64,000 nt of DNA, from contig JAIOAT010000015.1 of NCBI GenBank assembly GCA_019873685.1, positions 1-64,000 of the forward strand, written 5' to 3'. The notes below the pieces were generated by a model. The model saw only the letters and a list, made by a program, of their open reading frames with translations. It was not told the DNA's origin and searched no databases. Made by a program: the position numbers and the translations under genes. The DNA is from Chloroflexota bacterium. Lineage in GTDB: Bacteria; Chloroflexota; Anaerolineae; Aggregatilineales; Ch27. Each line of letters starts with the position of its first letter. Position 1 is the first letter of the stretch. Positions 1 to 10,653 of this stretch are shown here, in pieces.

Positions 1-1
1 G

Positions 2-1003
2 CGCCGCATCCCCCGCCGGAGCCGCGCCCTGCGGCCGCTGGCTTACGCGGTCTACGGGCTGGCGGCCCGCCCGCTGCTCGGCTGGGCTGACCTGATCTAC
101 CAGCACACGACCGGCCTGCCGCTGTGGGGCACCGGGCGGCTGCCGCGTGTGCTCAAGATCGTCGGCGACCAGGCCTGGGAGCGTTGTGTCCGGCTGGGGC
201 TGATCCCGGCGACGGAGGATGTGGACGACTTCCAGACGCGCACCTATGGCCCCGTCGTCAGCGCGATCAAGGCCCTGCGCAGGCGCGACGTCCGCGCCGC
301 TGACCGGGTGATCGTGCCCAGCGAGTACCTCAAGCGTATGGTCATCAGCTGGGGTGTGGCGGAGGAGCGCGTACGGGTGATCTACAATGCCCTGCCCCCG
401 CTGGATCAGGCGCGCCCGGCCCTCAGCCAGGCGGAGGCTCGCGCCGTGCTCGGCCTGCCCGCAGAGACGCCGATCCTGCTATCCGTCGCCCGCCTGACCG
501 CCTGGAAAGGGATCGGCCCGTTGATCCGGGCGGTGGCGGCGCTGCCGGACGCCCGCCTGATCGTGGCCGGGGATGGGCCGCTGCTGGCCGAGCTGCAGGC
601 CATCGCGGCAGCCAGCAGCGCGGCGGATCGCATCACCCTGGCCGGGCGCGTCCCCCGCGAGCAGGTAGCCGTCCTGCTGCGCGCCGCCGATTACACCGTG
701 CTTTATTCCGGCTACGAGGGTCTTTCCCACACCCTGCTGGAAAGTCTGCAGGCCGGGACGCCGGTCATCGCCAGCGCCAAAGGCGGTAACCCGGAGGTGG
801 TGCTGCCGGGCGTCAACGGTTTCCTGGTGCCCTACCGGGATGAACAGGCGCTGACCGAGACGCTCCGGGCTGCCCTGCAGCCGGGCGTGCGGGATCGCCT
901 GGCGGCGGGGACAGGGCAAGGACTGGAGCGCTTTGCCTGGACGCGGATGGTTGCCGATACACTGGCCTGCCTGGAAGAAGCTGCCCGCCTGCCCCACCGC
1001 TGA
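2..1003 (+). CDS. Glycosyltransferase family 4, 5'-truncated by the window edge
   Basis: The frame is open from base 2, so the true start lies outside the window; 333 residues are visible. The C-terminal half has the GT-B nucleotide-sugar domain of GT4 enzymes: a beta strand LLSVARLTAWKG, the IVAGDGP strand, and the E-x7-E motif (EGLSHTLLE) followed by AGTPVIAS and GGNPEVV. These enzymes transfer a sugar from an activated donor to a lipid or glycan acceptor on the cytoplasmic side of the membrane. A GTG 147 bases into the frame could be mistaken for the start, but similar-looking coding sequence continues upstream of it. Acceptor and sugar cannot be deduced. The gene converges on nuoD. Confidence 0.85.
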   Translation, partial: RRIPRRSRALRPLAYAVYGLAARPLLGWADLIYQHTTGLPLWGTGRLPRVLKIVGDQAWERCVRLGLIPATEDVDDFQTRTYGPVVSAIKALRRRDVRAADRVIVPSEYLKRMVISWGVAEERVRVIYNALPPLDQARPALSQAEARAVLGLPAETPILLSVARLTAWKGIGPLIRAVAALPDARLIVAGDGPLLAELQAIAAASSAADRITLAGRVPREQVAVLLRAADYTVLYSGYEGLSHTLLESLQAGTPVIASAKGGNPEVVLPGVNGFLVPYRDEQALTETLRAALQPGVRDRLAAGTGQGLERFAWTRMVADTLACLEEAARLPHR

Positions 1004-1012
1004 CAGCGCAAC

Positions 1013-1042
1013 AAAAACCCCGGCGGGCAGCACCAGCCGGGG
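1013..1042 (-). terminator. Rho-independent terminator of nuoABCD
   Basis: On the minus strand a 7-bp GC stem (CCCCGGC at 1018-1024 with GCCGGGG at 1036-1042) with an 11-base loop is followed by five T (1013-1017 read in complement). It lies 30 bases past the nuoD stop and before the end of the convergent glycosyltransferase. Confidence 0.8.
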
Positions 1043-1071
1043 CAGTAACCGCAGGGTCGAAGGCGCGGGCG

Positions 1072-2322
<1,251 letters not shown>

Positions 2323-2418
2323 TGGTCGCCTCGCTCCAGGTTAAGGGTTTTCAGTTCCGGGCCGCCAGGCCCACACTCCCCCCGCCACGCTCAGCTGCCT
2401 TAACGCCTGACGGCAACG

Positions 2419-2937
2419 CTATTCCCTGGCGTAGGGCTTGTTCTTATCGATCTCGTCAAAGTTGAAGGAAAACTGGACGGTTTCGTAACCCAGCGGGTAG
2501 TCCTTGCGCTGTGGATGGCCGTCCCAGTCCACCGGCATCAGGATGCGTCGCAGGTCGGGGTGGCCGGTGAACGGGATGCCGAACATGTCGTAGACCTCGC
2601 GCTCCTGCCAGTTAGCGGTGGGCCAGATTGGCGTGACCGAGGGCACGGCTTCGCCCTCGTTGAGCCGCACTTTCAGGCGGAGCTGGTGGTTATAGAGCAG
2701 CGAATACAGGTGGTAGGCCACGGCAAAGCGCGGCTGTTCCGGCAGGTAATCCACCCCCACCACACTGACCAGGAAGTTGAACAGCAGGCCGTCGCCGTCA
2801 CGCAGGAAGCGGGCGACCTCAGGCAGCGCAGCGGGAGTCACATACACGGTCGTTTCCCCGCGGAACTCCACCACCTCCTGAATCGCATCCGGGAAGGCTT
2901 CCCGCAGGCTGGTTACAGGGTCTCTTTTCGGTTGCAT
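2419..2937 (-). CDS. nuoC: NADH-quinone oxidoreductase subunit C (30-kDa type)
   Basis: 172 residues from the ATG at 2937, chosen because AGGTGG lies 5 bases upstream; a GTG three codons earlier lacks this site. NuoC is a peripheral-arm subunit of complex I that holds NuoB and NuoD together. The C-terminal signature is clear: [20 protein letters not shown] and then [18 protein letters not shown]. The protein is separate from NuoD, not fused as in enterobacteria. It lies about 50 bases after nuoB and 96 bases before nuoD in the same operon. Confidence 0.95.
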   Translation of the reverse strand: MQPKRDPVTSLREAFPDAIQEVVEFRGETTVYVTPAALPEVARFLRDGDGLLFNFLVSVVGVDYLPEQPRFAVAYHLYSLLYNHQLRLKVRLNEGEAVPSVTPIWPTANWQEREVYDMFGIPFTGHPDLRRILMPVDWDGHPQRKDYPLGYETVQFSFNFDEIDKNKPYARE

Positions 2938-2986
2938 ACGTTCCACCTGTCGGCTGTTTCTGGTATCGCTGGCGGATCAGGGATGC

Positions 2987-3508
2987 TTACTCAACCCGGA
3001 TAGACTGGGCTGGTTCGCCGAACCACTTGGAAAGCGGCTCGTTGCGCACCTTCTCATGCAGGGTCATGATGCCGTGGATGAGCTGTTCCGGGCGGGGCGG
3101 GCAGCCAGCCACATACACGTCTACGGGCAGGATTTCATCCACGCCCTGCACGGTGGCATAGTTGTTGAAGATGCCACCACAGCTGGCGCAGTCGCCCATC
3201 GCCAGCACCCATTTGGGTTCGGGCATCTGGTCGTACAGGCGGCGCACGACCGGGGCCATCTTGCGCGTCACACGCCCGGCCACAATGATCATGTCGGCCT
3301 GGCGCGGGCTGGGCCGCATCAATTCCATCCCGAAGCGGGAGAGATCGTAGGTACTGGCCTGCGTGCTCATCATCTCAATAGCGCAGCAGGCCAGGCCAAA
3401 GCCCAGCGGCCACATGGCGCCAGTCCGCGCCCAGTTGACCATTTCCTCCAGCGTGGTCGTCACAACACCCGGCAGGCCTGTCTTGTTTGGCTGCGATGTC
3501 AGTCCCAT
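2987..3508 (-). CDS. nuoB: NADH-quinone oxidoreductase subunit B, N2 cluster carrier
   Basis: 173 residues. NuoB binds the N2 [4Fe-4S] cluster, which passes electrons to quinone. All four ligands are visible: the tandem cysteines in ACCAIE, the cysteine of GDCASCGG and that of AGCPPRPE. The start overlaps the end of nuoA by 10 bases, which indicates translational coupling. Confidence 0.96.
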   Translation of the reverse strand: MGLTSQPNKTGLPGVVTTTLEEMVNWARTGAMWPLGFGLACCAIEMMSTQASTYDLSRFGMELMRPSPRQADMIIVAGRVTRKMAPVVRRLYDQMPEPKWVLAMGDCASCGGIFNNYATVQGVDEILPVDVYVAGCPPRPEQLIHGIMTLHEKVRNEPLSKWFGEPAQSIRVE

Positions 3509-3855
3509 TGTAAGGCTCCTTTGCGCCAGATGTAAGCGTACCCTACCAGCAGGATCGCCGTGAAGATCACCATCTCGATCAGGCCAAAGAGACCCATGCG
3601 GCGCATGATGACCGCCCAGGGCAGAAAGAAGATCACTTCCACGTCAAACAGGATGAACATCACGGCGGTCAGGTAGAACTTGACCGGCATACGCCGCACT
3701 GCCGGGCCAATGGGGTCCATGCCGCTCTCGTACGGCATCAGCTTGCGCCGGTTGGGGCGGTACGGCCCCAGCAGCCGGGAGAGCACGAGCACCACCGCCG
3801 TGAGCAAGGTCACTATCAGGATCAGGATGCCGATGGGATAGAAGTCTTGTAACAC
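3499..3855 (-). CDS. nuoA: NADH-quinone oxidoreductase subunit A
   Basis: 118 residues from a GTG at 3855, chosen because AGGAG sits 6 bases upstream; an open frame extends to 3900 without a site. NuoA is a small three-helix membrane subunit next to the quinone channel. The helices start at about residues 5, 55 and 88, and the family motif [11 protein letters not shown] lies in the loop after the first helix. It is the first gene of nuoABCD. Confidence 0.93.
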   Translation of the reverse strand: MLQDFYPIGILILIVTLLTAVVLVLSRLLGPYRPNRRKLMPYESGMDPIGPAVRRMPVKFYLTAVMFILFDVEVIFFLPWAVIMRRMGLFGLIEMVIFTAILLVGYAYIWRKGALQWD

Positions 3856-3890
3856 GGTGCGCTCCTGGATAAATATTGCCCTAACTGGCG

Positions 3891-3919
3891 AGATTAACAC
3901 GCGCCGCGCCCTGCGTCAA
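3891..3919 (-). promoter_or_regulatory. Possible promoter of nuoABCD
   Basis: On the minus strand TTGACG (5 of 6 to the -35 consensus) is followed after 17 bases by TAATCT, a weak -10. It is correctly placed about 30 bases before the nuoA ribosome-binding site. The weak -10 makes this tentative. Confidence 0.4.
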
Positions 3920-3959
3920 CATGGGCGCGGACCTTCGCCGTCCCTTGCCGCTGCCCCGC

Positions 3960-5984
3960 TCAATCGCCAAAGAGCAGCGGCAGCTCGGTCCCTTCCGCCC
4001 GGCGCAGGGCCAGGATGCCCTTCAGTTCCAGCACCTGGTCGCGCAGCATGGCCGCCTTCTCGAATTCCAGCTGCTTGGCGGCTTCCTTCATCTGGCGTTC
4101 CAGGTCCTTGATCGCGCGCTCCATCTCCAGCACGGAAAGTTCGGCCAGCGATTCGACCGGGCGCTCGGCTTTCTCCGGGGCGGCGCTCTGGCGAACGGCC
4201 TGGGTCAGGTCGCGGATCTCCTTGACGATCTGCTGCGGGACAATACCGTGTTCGCGGTTGTAGGCTTCCTGGACGGCCCGGCGACGGTTGGTCTCGCCGA
4301 TTGCGTTGCGCATAGCCTCGGTCATGTGATCGGCGTACATGATCACGCGGCCTTCCACATGGCGCGCGGCGCGGCCAATCGTCTGGATCAGGGCCGATTC
4401 CGAGCGCAGGAAGCCTTCTTTGTCGGCGTCCAGGATGGCCACCAGCGAGACTTCCGGCAGGTCCAGGCCCTCGCGCAGCAGGTTGATCCCGACCACAACG
4501 TCATAGACGCCCATGCGCAGGTCGCGCAGGATGTCCACCCGTTCCAGCGTCTCGATCTCCGAGTGCAGGTAGTGCACCTTGATGCCCATCTCGTTGAGGT
4601 AATCGGCCAGGTCTTCGGCCATGCGCTTGGTCAGGGTGGTGACCAGGGTGCGCTGGCCGCGGTTGACACGAGCCTGAATCTCGCCGAGCAGGTCATCGAC
4701 CTGGCCGCGCACCGGGCGAACCTCAATCGCCGGGTCAAGGATGCCGGTCGGACGGATGATCTGCTGGACGACCTGCTGGCTGTGCTCGGCCTCATAGGGG
4801 CCGGGCGTGGCGCTGGTGTAGATCACCTGATTGATCCGGGCTTCGAACTCCTCGAAGTTGAGCGGGCGGTTGTCCAGGGCGCTGGGCAGGCGGAAGCCGT
4901 AATCCACCAGCGTCTGCTTGCGGGAGCGGTCGCCGCCGTACATGCCGCGAATCTGGGGGATGGTCATGTGGCTCTCGTCGATGACCAGCAGAAAGTCAGC
5001 GGGCATGTAGTCCAGCAGTGTCCAGGGCGGGCTGCCCGGCGGGCGCTGATCCATGTGGCGGGAATAATTCTCGATTCCGGAGCAGTAACCCAGCTCGCGC
5101 AGCATTTCCAGGTCGTAGCGCACCCGCTGCTCCAGGCGCTGGGCTTCCAGCAGACGGTTTTCCTTGGTCAGTTCCGCCAGGCGCTGCTCCAGTTCTTGCT
5201 CAATATCGCGGATGGCCGCCTGGAGTTTATCCTCCTCAGTGATGAAGTGCTTGGCGGGGTAAATGTCGATCTGGTCAAGGTCCTGCAGAATCTCGCCGGT
5301 CAGCGGGTTGACGATCTGCAGCCGCTCTACCTGGTCGCCCCACAGGGCGATCCGGTAAGCGAAGTCGTCGTAGGGCGGCATGACCTCCAGCGTATCGCCT
5401 TTAGCGCGGAAGGACCCGCCTTTCAGCTCAAATTCATTGCGTTTGTAGTGGATATGCACCAGGTGGCGCAGGATCACGTCGCGGCGGATCATCTGGCCGA
5501 CCCGCAGATTGAGCACCACCTTGCCATAGGCTTCCGGGCTGCCCAGGCCATAGATGCAAGACACCGAGGCCACAACCAGTACATCGCGGCGGCTCATGAC
5601 CGAGGTCGTGGTCGAGAGACGCAGGCGGTCGATGTCCTCGTTGATGTCGGTTTCCTTCTCAACGTAAAGGTCCTTCTGCGGGACGTAAGCTTCCGGCTGG
5701 TAGTAATCGTAGTAGCTGACAAAATACTCAACAGCGTTGTGCGGGAAGAACTCTTTGAACTCGCTGTAAAGCTGCGCGGCCAGCGTCTTGTTGTGGCACA
5801 TGACCAGCGTCGGACGGTTCACCTTCTCCACCACCTGGGCGATGGTGTAGGTCTTGCCGGTGCCGGTCGCGCCGAGCAGCGTTTGATGCTTCAGACCGCG
5901 CCGCAGGCCGTCCACCAACCCGGCGATGGCAGTGGGCTGGTCACCGGTGGGCTTGAACTCTGAGACAAGCTGGAAATCAGGCAT
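3960..5984 (-). CDS. uvrB: UvrABC excinuclease subunit B
   Basis: 674 residues from the ATG at 5984; an in-frame GTG six codons upstream is possible, but GAGGG fits the ATG better. UvrB is the damage-verifying helicase-like ATPase of nucleotide excision repair, loaded by UvrA and cut beside by UvrC. Seen: Walker A GATGTGKT at about 38-45, the beta-hairpin region [12 protein letters not shown] at about 91-102, the DESH box ([14 protein letters not shown]) near residue 330, helicase motif IGRAARH, and a C-terminal UVR motif (about 615-650) that contacts UvrC. It is monocistronic here, with its own promoter and a candidate SOS box. Confidence 0.97.
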   Translation of the reverse strand: MPDFQLVSEFKPTGDQPTAIAGLVDGLRRGLKHQTLLGATGTGKTYTIAQVVEKVNRPTLVMCHNKTLAAQLYSEFKEFFPHNAVEYFVSYYDYYQPEAYVPQKDLYVEKETDINEDIDRLRLSTTTSVMSRRDVLVVASVSCIYGLGSPEAYGKVVLNLRVGQMIRRDVILRHLVHIHYKRNEFELKGGSFRAKGDTLEVMPPYDDFAYRIALWGDQVERLQIVNPLTGEILQDLDQIDIYPAKHFITEEDKLQAAIRDIEQELEQRLAELTKENRLLEAQRLEQRVRYDLEMLRELGYCSGIENYSRHMDQRPPGSPPWTLLDYMPADFLLVIDESHMTIPQIRGMYGGDRSRKQTLVDYGFRLPSALDNRPLNFEEFEARINQVIYTSATPGPYEAEHSQQVVQQIIRPTGILDPAIEVRPVRGQVDDLLGEIQARVNRGQRTLVTTLTKRMAEDLADYLNEMGIKVHYLHSEIETLERVDILRDLRMGVYDVVVGINLLREGLDLPEVSLVAILDADKEGFLRSESALIQTIGRAARHVEGRVIMYADHMTEAMRNAIGETNRRRAVQEAYNREHGIVPQQIVKEIRDLTQAVRQSAAPEKAERPVESLAELSVLEMERAIKDLERQMKEAAKQLEFEKAAMLRDQVLELKGILALRRAEGTELPLLFGD

Positions 5985-6077
5985 GGAGGAGGCCCTCAGC
6001 ACTATAGCTTAGCGTGGATGGTAACCAGAACGGGGCAACATGATGTTGCCCGGTCACGGGGGCGGATAACCCTCAAG

Positions 6078-6091
6078 CGAACAATTGTGCG
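6078..6091 (-). promoter_or_regulatory. Candidate LexA (SOS) box before uvrB
   Basis: CGAACAATTGTGCG is close to the Gram-positive SOS consensus CGAACrnryGTTCG, with two mismatches. It lies just downstream of the predicted uvrB transcription start, where a bound repressor would block transcription. No lexA gene is in the window, so this rests on sequence similarity and position only. Confidence 0.4.
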
Positions 6092-6104
6092 AACCAGAGC
6101 TGTC

Positions 6105-6133
6105 ATTATAGCGCAGGGCGGCCAGCTTCGCCA
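6105..6133 (-). promoter_or_regulatory. Promoter of uvrB
   Basis: On the minus strand a perfect TATAAT (6105-6110) is preceded about 18 bases upstream by TTGGCG. The predicted start is near 6098, giving a 5' leader of about 110 bases that carries the LexA-like box. Confidence 0.65.
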
Positions 6134-6217
6134 ACGATTTTGGAGATAAAAGTAACAGACAATCGACGCTCCGCTACCAGCACCCCATGAAACCAATAGG
6201 CTTTGCCTGCCCCCTTT

Positions 6218-6246
6218 TTTTCACACACCCTCTTTGACGCTATACT
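6218..6246 (+). promoter_or_regulatory. Promoter of the dihydrouridine synthase gene
   Basis: TTTTCA, 17 bases, then TATACT (5 of 6 to the -10 consensus). Predicted start near 6253, about 35 bases before the chosen ATG. It is divergent from the uvrB promoter. Confidence 0.5.
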
Positions 6247-6286
6247 TGCCGCTGTTTTGCGCTGCTGCGCCCTTTGCCGGAGGCCC

Positions 6287-7333
6287 ATGACTGCATCCAT
6301 GCTCCAGCCGCTGACCCTCGGCGGTATCACCATCGATCCCCCGCTGATCCTGGCTCCTATGGCCGGGTATACCGACTATCCCTTCCGGACGATCATCCGC
6401 GCTCTGGGCGGCTGTGGTCTGGTCTATACCGAACTGATCAGCAGCGATGGCATCACCCGCCACAACCGTCGCACGCTGGATATCGCTGCCTGGGGACGGG
6501 AAGAGCGCCCGATCGCCGTCCAGCTCTACGGCAGCGATCCGGCAGTCATCGCCGCCGCGGCCCAGCAAGTGGTCGCCCGCGGCGCGGAGATTGTGGACAT
6601 CAACATGGGCTGCTGGGTGCCCAAGCTGGCCCAGAAGGGCGCGGGCGCGGCCCTGCTGCGCGATGTACGCCTGGCGGCCCGCGTAGTGGACGCGGTGGTC
6701 AAAGCGGTAGACGTGCCTGTAACGGTCAAGGTCCGCAGCGGCTGGGAGGAGGAACGCCCGACGGCGCTCGAATTTGCCCGCGCCGCTGAGGAGGCTGGCG
6801 CGAAGCTGATCGCCGTCCATGCCCGTTATGCCCGGCAGGGCTTCAGCGGGCGAGCCGACTGGGACATCATCCGCCGGGTCAAGGAGGCTGTGCGCATCCC
6901 CGTGATCGGCAACGGTGATGTGACCAGCGCCGCCGACGCAGCCCGGATGTTCGCTCACACCGGCTGCGATGGGGTGATGATCGGGCGCGCAGCGCGGGGC
7001 AATCCCTGGATTTTCCGCCAGATCGCTCACGAACTCTCCACCGGGGAACCGCTACCGGGGCCAAACCCGGCGGAGCGAGCCGCCATCGCCCTGCATCACG
7101 CCCGGCTGGCGGTAACCTTCGCCCGGCACAGCGAGGCCGTCACCGTCCTCGAACTGCGCAAACACTTCTCCCGCTACCGGCTGGACGCGCCCGGCGCTGC
7201 CGAGTTACGGCGCGACCTGCTGCGCTGCGAGTCGCTGGCCGGGATCGAGGCGCTGCTGTCGCCCCTGGCGGCGGAAGCCGACCCGGCGTCAGCCTGGCTG
7301 GCAACGTTGCCCGCCATCGCTGCGCCCGCCTGA
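6287..7333 (+). CDS. dusB: tRNA-dihydrouridine synthase, DusB-type
   Basis: 348 residues from the ATG at 6287; the ATG at 6299 is an alternative, as GGAGG sits rather close to the first and far from the second. Dus enzymes use FMN and NADPH to reduce uridines in tRNA. Seen: LAPMAGYTDYPFR at the N-terminus of the TIM barrel, the catalytic-cysteine region VDINMGC at about residue 107, VKVRSGW, HARYARQGFSG, IGNGDV and the phosphate site GVMIGRAARGNPW. The catalytic motif reads GCW where the family normally has GCP. The gene abuts the convergent membrane-protein gene with no gap. Confidence 0.92.
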   Translation: MTASMLQPLTLGGITIDPPLILAPMAGYTDYPFRTIIRALGGCGLVYTELISSDGITRHNRRTLDIAAWGREERPIAVQLYGSDPAVIAAAAQQVVARGAEIVDINMGCWVPKLAQKGAGAALLRDVRLAARVVDAVVKAVDVPVTVKVRSGWEEERPTALEFARAAEEAGAKLIAVHARYARQGFSGRADWDIIRRVKEAVRIPVIGNGDVTSAADAARMFAHTGCDGVMIGRAARGNPWIFRQIAHELSTGEPLPGPNPAERAAIALHHARLAVTFARHSEAVTVLELRKHFSRYRLDAPGAAELRRDLLRCESLAGIEALLSPLAAEADPASAWLATLPAIAAPA

Positions 7334-7660
7334 TCACGCCCGCCGGCCCAGCCAGAAGCGCCGCCAGTCGCCGCCGCTGGTCGCCAGCGCGTAGAACGTG
7401 TAGCCGGTAGCGGTCAGGCTGCCCAGGACGATCATCAACACCAGCAGGATCAGCGCCCGCGGCCACGACGCTTCACGGTAGAGCATCCAGCCCCAGATCA
7501 GCAGGAAGCTGATGTAGATGTCGATCAGCGTGATGCGGCCCCAGGTCAGGGCCGCGATCACCGCGCCTTCCGTGCCAAGGCTGGCGCTGGTCAGGCCATA
7601 GATGATGGCAACAGCCATGATCACGAAACCGATAGCCGCCAGAATTTTTGCCACAGTCAT
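7334..7660 (-). CDS. Small membrane protein, DUF1475-like
   Basis: 108 residues from the ATG at 7660, preceded by GGGGAG at about 9 bases. Three hydrophobic segments are visible (about residues 5-25, 40-60 and 65-88). The pattern LTWGRITLIDIYISFLLIWG followed by YREAS resembles the small DUF1475 family; this is recognition from memory and unverified. No enzymatic motif is seen. It shares no operon with its neighbours. Confidence 0.7.
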   Translation of the reverse strand: MTVAKILAAIGFVIMAVAIIYGLTSASLGTEGAVIAALTWGRITLIDIYISFLLIWGWMLYREASWPRALILLVLMIVLGSLTATGYTFYALATSGGDWRRFWLGRRA

Positions 7661-7731
7661 CAGGTGTCTTCTCCCCTCAACGCGAAAACGGCGCATATCC
7701 AACGCAGATCGCAGGCTTCCACGTCCTCTAA

Positions 7732-9018
7732 TTATGCCCCGCTGCCCTCCAGCGGCGGCCCGCCTCGGGTGTAGCTGACAGAATCCAGGACGACCAGCCA
7801 GTCGAAGTCCGTGAAGCTCCGGGCGTTCAGCGGGCCGTAGCTGGGATTCCTAGCGCTGCCGGAGCGCGTCGGCAACCCGGCGATCTCTGCATCAGGCAGC
7901 CCGACGCCCCCGTGAGTCGGGATGACCAGCGCCGCGCCTGGCAGGGCCATCAACCGCGCCTCCAGGGACCCGGGTTCAGGCTGGCCGATGCCATTCGCCT
8001 CGGAGGTTCCAACCGCCGTGCCGATGACGGCGTAACGCGGGCCGAACATCGCGTTGAGCTGCGATCCCGCCGGCCAGAAGGTATACCACGGCCAGACGGC
8101 CTGCCCGCGCTGCAGGTGGCTGTTGTGGGCAAAGGCCAGCACACGGCCCCGCCCCTCCTCGCGATGTACGATATAGGCCAGATTGTCGGCCATCACGGCG
8201 TCGCGGATGCCGAGCCGGAAGCCAAAGTCCGCGCCGGCTGCCGTCGCCGCATGGTAGTTCAGCAGATGCCGGGCCACCGCCGCATAGTGGATGGCCTCCA
8301 GATAGCGATCCTGGCCGCCCCTGGCGACCAGTTCCGGGCAGCGCACCCGCAGCTCGGTCAATAGATCTTCCGTGGCACTGCGCAGGGCGGTCGCGTCGGG
8401 CGAGAGTCCCACTGCCTGCGCCGGATCGATATTCGCCGCCGGATTTTCCCAGTCCGCATCCGCGCCAAGCAGCGACTCAATCCGCTGGCGGTACTCCTCG
8501 TCGCGGGCGACTTCCATAGCCGCCAGGTAGTCGAGGACAACAGACAGCACCTGCCGCGGGCTGGCCATGCTGCCCGTGGCCACCGGCATATCGAAGCCGT
8601 AGAAGTGGAGCTTGACACGGTGAGCCGGATCGGCGTTGTAGGCCCGCATCCATTCGAGCAGCTCGCGGTTGGCTTCAAGCTGGCCGAAGCCATGACTGAT
8701 GCCCGTCTCCCGCACGGCCTCATACGAATCCGGCCCGCAGCCAACCACGTAGTCATTGGCGATCCGCCCCATAGGGAAGCTGCTCTCGATGGCAATGGCA
8801 CTGAAGCCATGCGCCTCCACCAGGCGCTGGAAGAGCCGGTTGCGGAAGATGAGAATCTCCTCGCCGCCGTGCAGCGCCTCGCCAAGACCCAGCAAGACCA
8901 CGGAGTCCTCCAGGGAGGCGAGGATAGCGTCAATAGCAGCGGTGACGGTAGCCGGCGAATCAAGGTCGAACGGAATCGCTTCCTGCCGGATCCAGTCATC
9001 GAGCGTGCGGTAACTCAT
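7732..9018 (-). CDS. Erythromycin esterase-like hydrolase
   Basis: 428 residues. The family includes EreA/EreB, which open the macrolide lactone ring, and many environmental members of unknown substrate, some acting on succinoglycan-type or other esters. Seen: GEALHGGEE at about residues 46-54 (the GE-x-x-H motif with the catalytic His), an acidic residue in IAIESSF near 78, FYGFDMP, and AFAHNSHLQRG near the conserved second His. No signal peptide is present, so it is cytoplasmic. It follows the pyk terminator and is probably transcribed alone. Antibiotic resistance cannot be claimed from sequence. Confidence 0.85.
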   Translation of the reverse strand: MSYRTLDDWIRQEAIPFDLDSPATVTAAIDAILASLEDSVVLLGLGEALHGGEEILIFRNRLFQRLVEAHGFSAIAIESSFPMGRIANDYVVGCGPDSYEAVRETGISHGFGQLEANRELLEWMRAYNADPAHRVKLHFYGFDMPVATGSMASPRQVLSVVLDYLAAMEVARDEEYRQRIESLLGADADWENPAANIDPAQAVGLSPDATALRSATEDLLTELRVRCPELVARGGQDRYLEAIHYAAVARHLLNYHAATAAGADFGFRLGIRDAVMADNLAYIVHREEGRGRVLAFAHNSHLQRGQAVWPWYTFWPAGSQLNAMFGPRYAVIGTAVGTSEANGIGQPEPGSLEARLMALPGAALVIPTHGGVGLPDAEIAGLPTRSGSARNPSYGPLNARSFTDFDWLVVLDSVSYTRGGPPLEGSGA

Positions 9019-9085
9019 CGACCACCACTCCTGTTTAAGGAAGGCTGCTCAGACCTGCCTCGGATCGTACCACCGGGAAACGCGC

Positions 9086-9132
9086 AAAGAAAACCAGGCG
9101 CAGGAAGCCCCCTCTCCGGGGCTTGCGCCTGG
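9086..9132 (-). terminator. Terminator of the RACo-HMT-pyk unit
   Basis: On the minus strand a long hairpin (CCAGGCGC at 9094-9101 pairs with GCGCCTGG at 9125-9132, and AAGCCCC pairs with GGGGCTT inside) is followed by a T-rich run. It lies about 45 bases past the pyk stop. Confidence 0.75.
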
Positions 9133-9178
9133 CTGCTGCCTGAAATCGAGCTGTTTCGGAGCGATCCGGCCAGCGCCG

Positions 9179-10615
9179 TTACTCGTGCCCGATCTGCATG
9201 ATCTTGAGGAAGTTGGTCGGGCCGTGCTGGTTGAATGGATGCCCGCCGGTGATAACCACAGTATCGCCGGGCCTGGCGTACCCGCTCTGGACGACCGTCG
9301 GGATAATGTGCTGCCAGAACTCAAGATCATCCTCGTAGTAGTCCGATTTGAGCGGCTGCACGCCCCACAGCAGCGCCAGACGGCGGTAAATATGATCGTA
9401 CGGCGTCAGGGCAATGATCGGCACCGCCGGCCGGTAATGGGAAACCTGACGCGCCGTCCGCCCGGACTGGGTGAAGACCCAGATGGCGTTCACTGCCAGC
9501 GCCTTGGTGATCGCGCTGACCGCTGTACCAATAGCCTGCGGGATGGTTTGCACCTCGTGCAACACCCAGTCAGTGGAGTCGGTATGGGAATGCGGGGGCA
9601 GCGTGCCGCTGGTTTCGACGGCGGCGGCGATGGCGGCCATCGTCTGCACGGCCTCGACCGGGTACTGGCCGATCGACGTTTCGCCACTGAGCATTACCGC
9701 GTCGCTACCATCCAGGATAGCGTTGGCGATATCGCTGACCTCGGCGCGGGTAGGCGAAGGATCGTTGATCATCGATTCGAGCATCTGGGTGGCGGTAATG
9801 ACCGGCACGGCGCGGCGGTTGGCAGCGGCGATGATGTGCTTCTGGATCAGCGGGACCTGCTCCAGCGGGATTTCGACGCCCAGATCGCCGCGGGCGACCA
9901 TCACGCCATCGGCGATATCCAGGATGTCGTTGAGCACAGCCAGCGCTTCCGGACGTTCGATCTTGGCAATGACGGGCACGTTACGCCCCGCCCCGGCGAT
10001 CAGCTTCTTGACCTGTTCCACGTCCGAGGCGCGGCGTACAAACGAGATCGCCACATAGTCGACATCCTGGGCCAGGCCAAATTCCAGATCGGCGATGTCC
10101 TTGCGGGTGACGCTGGGGGCGCTGATGTTGACGCCGGGCAGGTTGATGCCCTGCTTGGGGCGCAGCACACCGCCGTTACAGACCCGGCAAACGACGTCCG
10201 TGACCGTTTTCTCCAGTACTTCCAGAGCGATTCGCCCGTCAGAGAGCAGGATGCGATCAGCAGGGTGGACATCCTGCGGCAGGGCTTTGTAGGTAGTGCT
10301 GACCCGCTCCGCAGTGCCGGGAACATCCTCGGTGGTCAGGGTAAATTGCTGGCCTGCCTTCAACACCAGCGGCTCATCGTGGAGGTGCTCGCCGGTGCGT
10401 ATCTTGGGGCCAGCCAGGTCCTGCAGGATGGCGACAGGCTGGCCCAGTTCCGCGGCAGCCCGCCGCACCATCTCAATGCGCCGGGCGTGTTCCGCGTGAT
10501 CGCCATGCGAGAAGTTGAGGCGGGCGACGTTCATCCCGGCCTGGATTAGCCGGACAATCGACTCGTAGGAATCGACCGCCGGACCGAGGGTGGCGACAAT
10601 CTTGGTGGCGCGCAT
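9179..10615 (-). CDS. pyk: Pyruvate kinase
   Basis: 478 residues from the ATG at 10615, with GAGGA 10 bases upstream; an ATG three codons earlier is too close to that site. It converts phosphoenolpyruvate and ADP to pyruvate and ATP. Seen: RATKIVATLGPA at the start, ARLNFSHGD, the substrate-binding core MVARGDLGVEIP, ITATQMLESM, and DGSDAVMLSGETSIGQYPVEAV; the C-terminal regulatory domain is complete. It lies 38 bases after the homocysteine methyltransferase-like gene, so it is probably cotranscribed, an unusual setting for a glycolytic gene. Confidence 0.96.
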   Translation of the reverse strand: MRATKIVATLGPAVDSYESIVRLIQAGMNVARLNFSHGDHAEHARRIEMVRRAAAELGQPVAILQDLAGPKIRTGEHLHDEPLVLKAGQQFTLTTEDVPGTAERVSTTYKALPQDVHPADRILLSDGRIALEVLEKTVTDVVCRVCNGGVLRPKQGINLPGVNISAPSVTRKDIADLEFGLAQDVDYVAISFVRRASDVEQVKKLIAGAGRNVPVIAKIERPEALAVLNDILDIADGVMVARGDLGVEIPLEQVPLIQKHIIAAANRRAVPVITATQMLESMINDPSPTRAEVSDIANAILDGSDAVMLSGETSIGQYPVEAVQTMAAIAAAVETSGTLPPHSHTDSTDWVLHEVQTIPQAIGTAVSAITKALAVNAIWVFTQSGRTARQVSHYRPAVPIIALTPYDHIYRRLALLWGVQPLKSDYYEDDLEFWQHIIPTVVQSGYARPGDTVVITGGHPFNQHGPTNFLKIMQIGHE

Positions 10616-10653
10616 CGGATGCATATCCTCGCTTTCGCTGGAAATCAGCCGGG

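Noticed and set aside
3921-5963. A 680-codon open frame on the plus strand opposite uvrB
   Set aside because: It mirrors uvrB in register, as expected for high-GC DNA with codon bias. Its translation is rich in His, Gln and Val without domain features, and uvrB is beyond doubt.
7732-9018. Calling the esterase-like gene a macrolide-resistance gene
   Set aside because: The family is broad, and environmental members have other or unknown substrates; there is no resistance-gene context.
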